Below, in pieces: positions 63,404 to 64,000 of a DNA stretch of 64,000 nucleotides (its first letter is position 1; every line of letters starts with the position of its first letter). The DNA lies in the NCBI GenBank assembly GCA_964036275.1, contig OZ038435.1, positions 10,316,310 to 10,380,309 of the forward strand. Direction: 5' to 3'. The DNA comes from Litoditis marina. Its lineage: Eukaryota > Nematoda > Chromadorea > Rhabditida > Rhabditidae. The notes under the pieces are model-generated. The model saw nothing but the letters and a program-made list of their open reading frames with translations. It did not search any database and had not been told where the DNA came from. The position numbers were made by a program, and so were the translations under genes.

Positions 63404-64000
63404 CCAAATTGAACTGTCATTTCGGGCACAACAAATGCAGACTGGTAACTAGATCATGCCAGCCCTTTCCGGCCGGTCACATGATAATTGCACAGATGAA
63501 TGGGAACAAACGATTTCTCTCGACCAAAAGAACTATTCAAATTTCGGAAAAAAAACCTTTCCACTAGGTAAACTCTAATGAAAACAACATATTAACCAAA
63601 CATGTTCAAAAATGATCAAATACAAACAAGGTATTGAACCTGTGTAGAAAATCAATAGAAAGAAAACAAACTCAAATAAAATATTATTTATAATATAACC
63701 ATCCCAATGCGCGAGAAAATATGATAGAAAAGACAGCGACTTATATAGCAGACCCATGATAAATAAACTCTCAATGATACGAATAATCAGAATATCACAG
63801 CTAATGAAGTCACAACATGTAACTCTACAAGTGTTTTTTGATATAAAAAATCCAGGAAAAAATTATCTAAGGATACGGTACAACAAACTTAGTCAAATAA
63901 TCACATTAGGAACCAGAATTGATGGAAAGTAGGAAAAACTTGTAGGATACGGTAATAAACAGTTAACCTGCGTTCTTAGGAAAGAGAAAGAGCGTCAAAG

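Larger units (their letters stand above)
62129..64000. other. Upstream region of the OS-9-like gene
   Basis: A CCTTCTCAG acceptor ends 6 bases before the OS-9-like ATG. Beyond it I see no exon. Contents are the perfect-ended MITE at 62408-62547, a short GGTTACC remnant at about 63308-63403 and AT-rich sequence to the window end. Confidence 0.45.

Overview
The window reads as nuclear DNA of an invertebrate animal, most likely a nematode. The genes are intron-rich with GT-AG introns, and most 3' splice sites are TTTCAG or TTCCAG. Nearly every first coding exon has a 3' splice site 0-40 bases before its ATG, which is what spliced-leader trans-splicing leaves. The glutamine synthetase N-terminus also looks nematode-like to me. 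The phylum is inference; no species is claimed.

Six protein genes can be assembled exon by exon with consistent reading phase. (1) A glutamine synthetase on the minus strand at 1872-2973, intronless and broken by one frameshift. (2) A divergent SLC26 anion-transporter-like gene on the plus strand at 4813-21205, 20 coding exons, about 668 residues, ending in a STAS domain. (3) A secreted CAP/SCP-domain protein on the minus strand at 21910-26723, 5 coding exons. (4) A four-pass TMEM272-like membrane protein with two PPSY motifs on the minus strand at 30689-39587, 5 exons. (5) E2F-associated phosphoprotein (EAPP) on the minus strand at 40343-48006, 10 exons, about 343 residues. (6) An OS-9-like ER lectin with one MRH domain and a long unrecognised C-terminal half on the minus strand at 51524-62128, 20 exons, about 715 residues. 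Genes 1 and 2 are divergent with 1.8 kb between them. Genes 2 and 3 converge, their poly(A) signals only about 230 bases apart. Genes 3-6 share one orientation but are too far apart to look like a nematode operon. No shared pathway is evident.

Non-coding DNA is dominated by short non-autonomous DNA elements (MITEs). At least eight families can be recognised from terminal inverted repeats, and several have readable target-site duplications (TSDs): a family with 9-bp TSDs whose interior is built from GGTTACC words (a sister element is built from GGTTCGG), a family ending at TTAA with at least 11 copies, TA-flanked families starting TATAG, a hAT-like element with a 7-8 bp TSD, and a poly-C/poly-G modular element with an 8-bp TSD. 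Two nested insertions are visible. There are also long CT/GA tracts, a roughly 450-bp AGT array, an 88-bp tandem array derived from the end of gene 4, and a 200-base N gap at 12453-12652 inside an SLC26 intron.

The most unusual signals are: (a) repeated small duplications of exon edges, splice site included, lying in the adjacent introns of at least four of the genes; (b) MITEs inserted at the TA of a GTA splice donor or within a few bases of splice donors; and (c) an SLC26-like protein that keeps its STAS domain but lacks the conserved motifs of the transport core.
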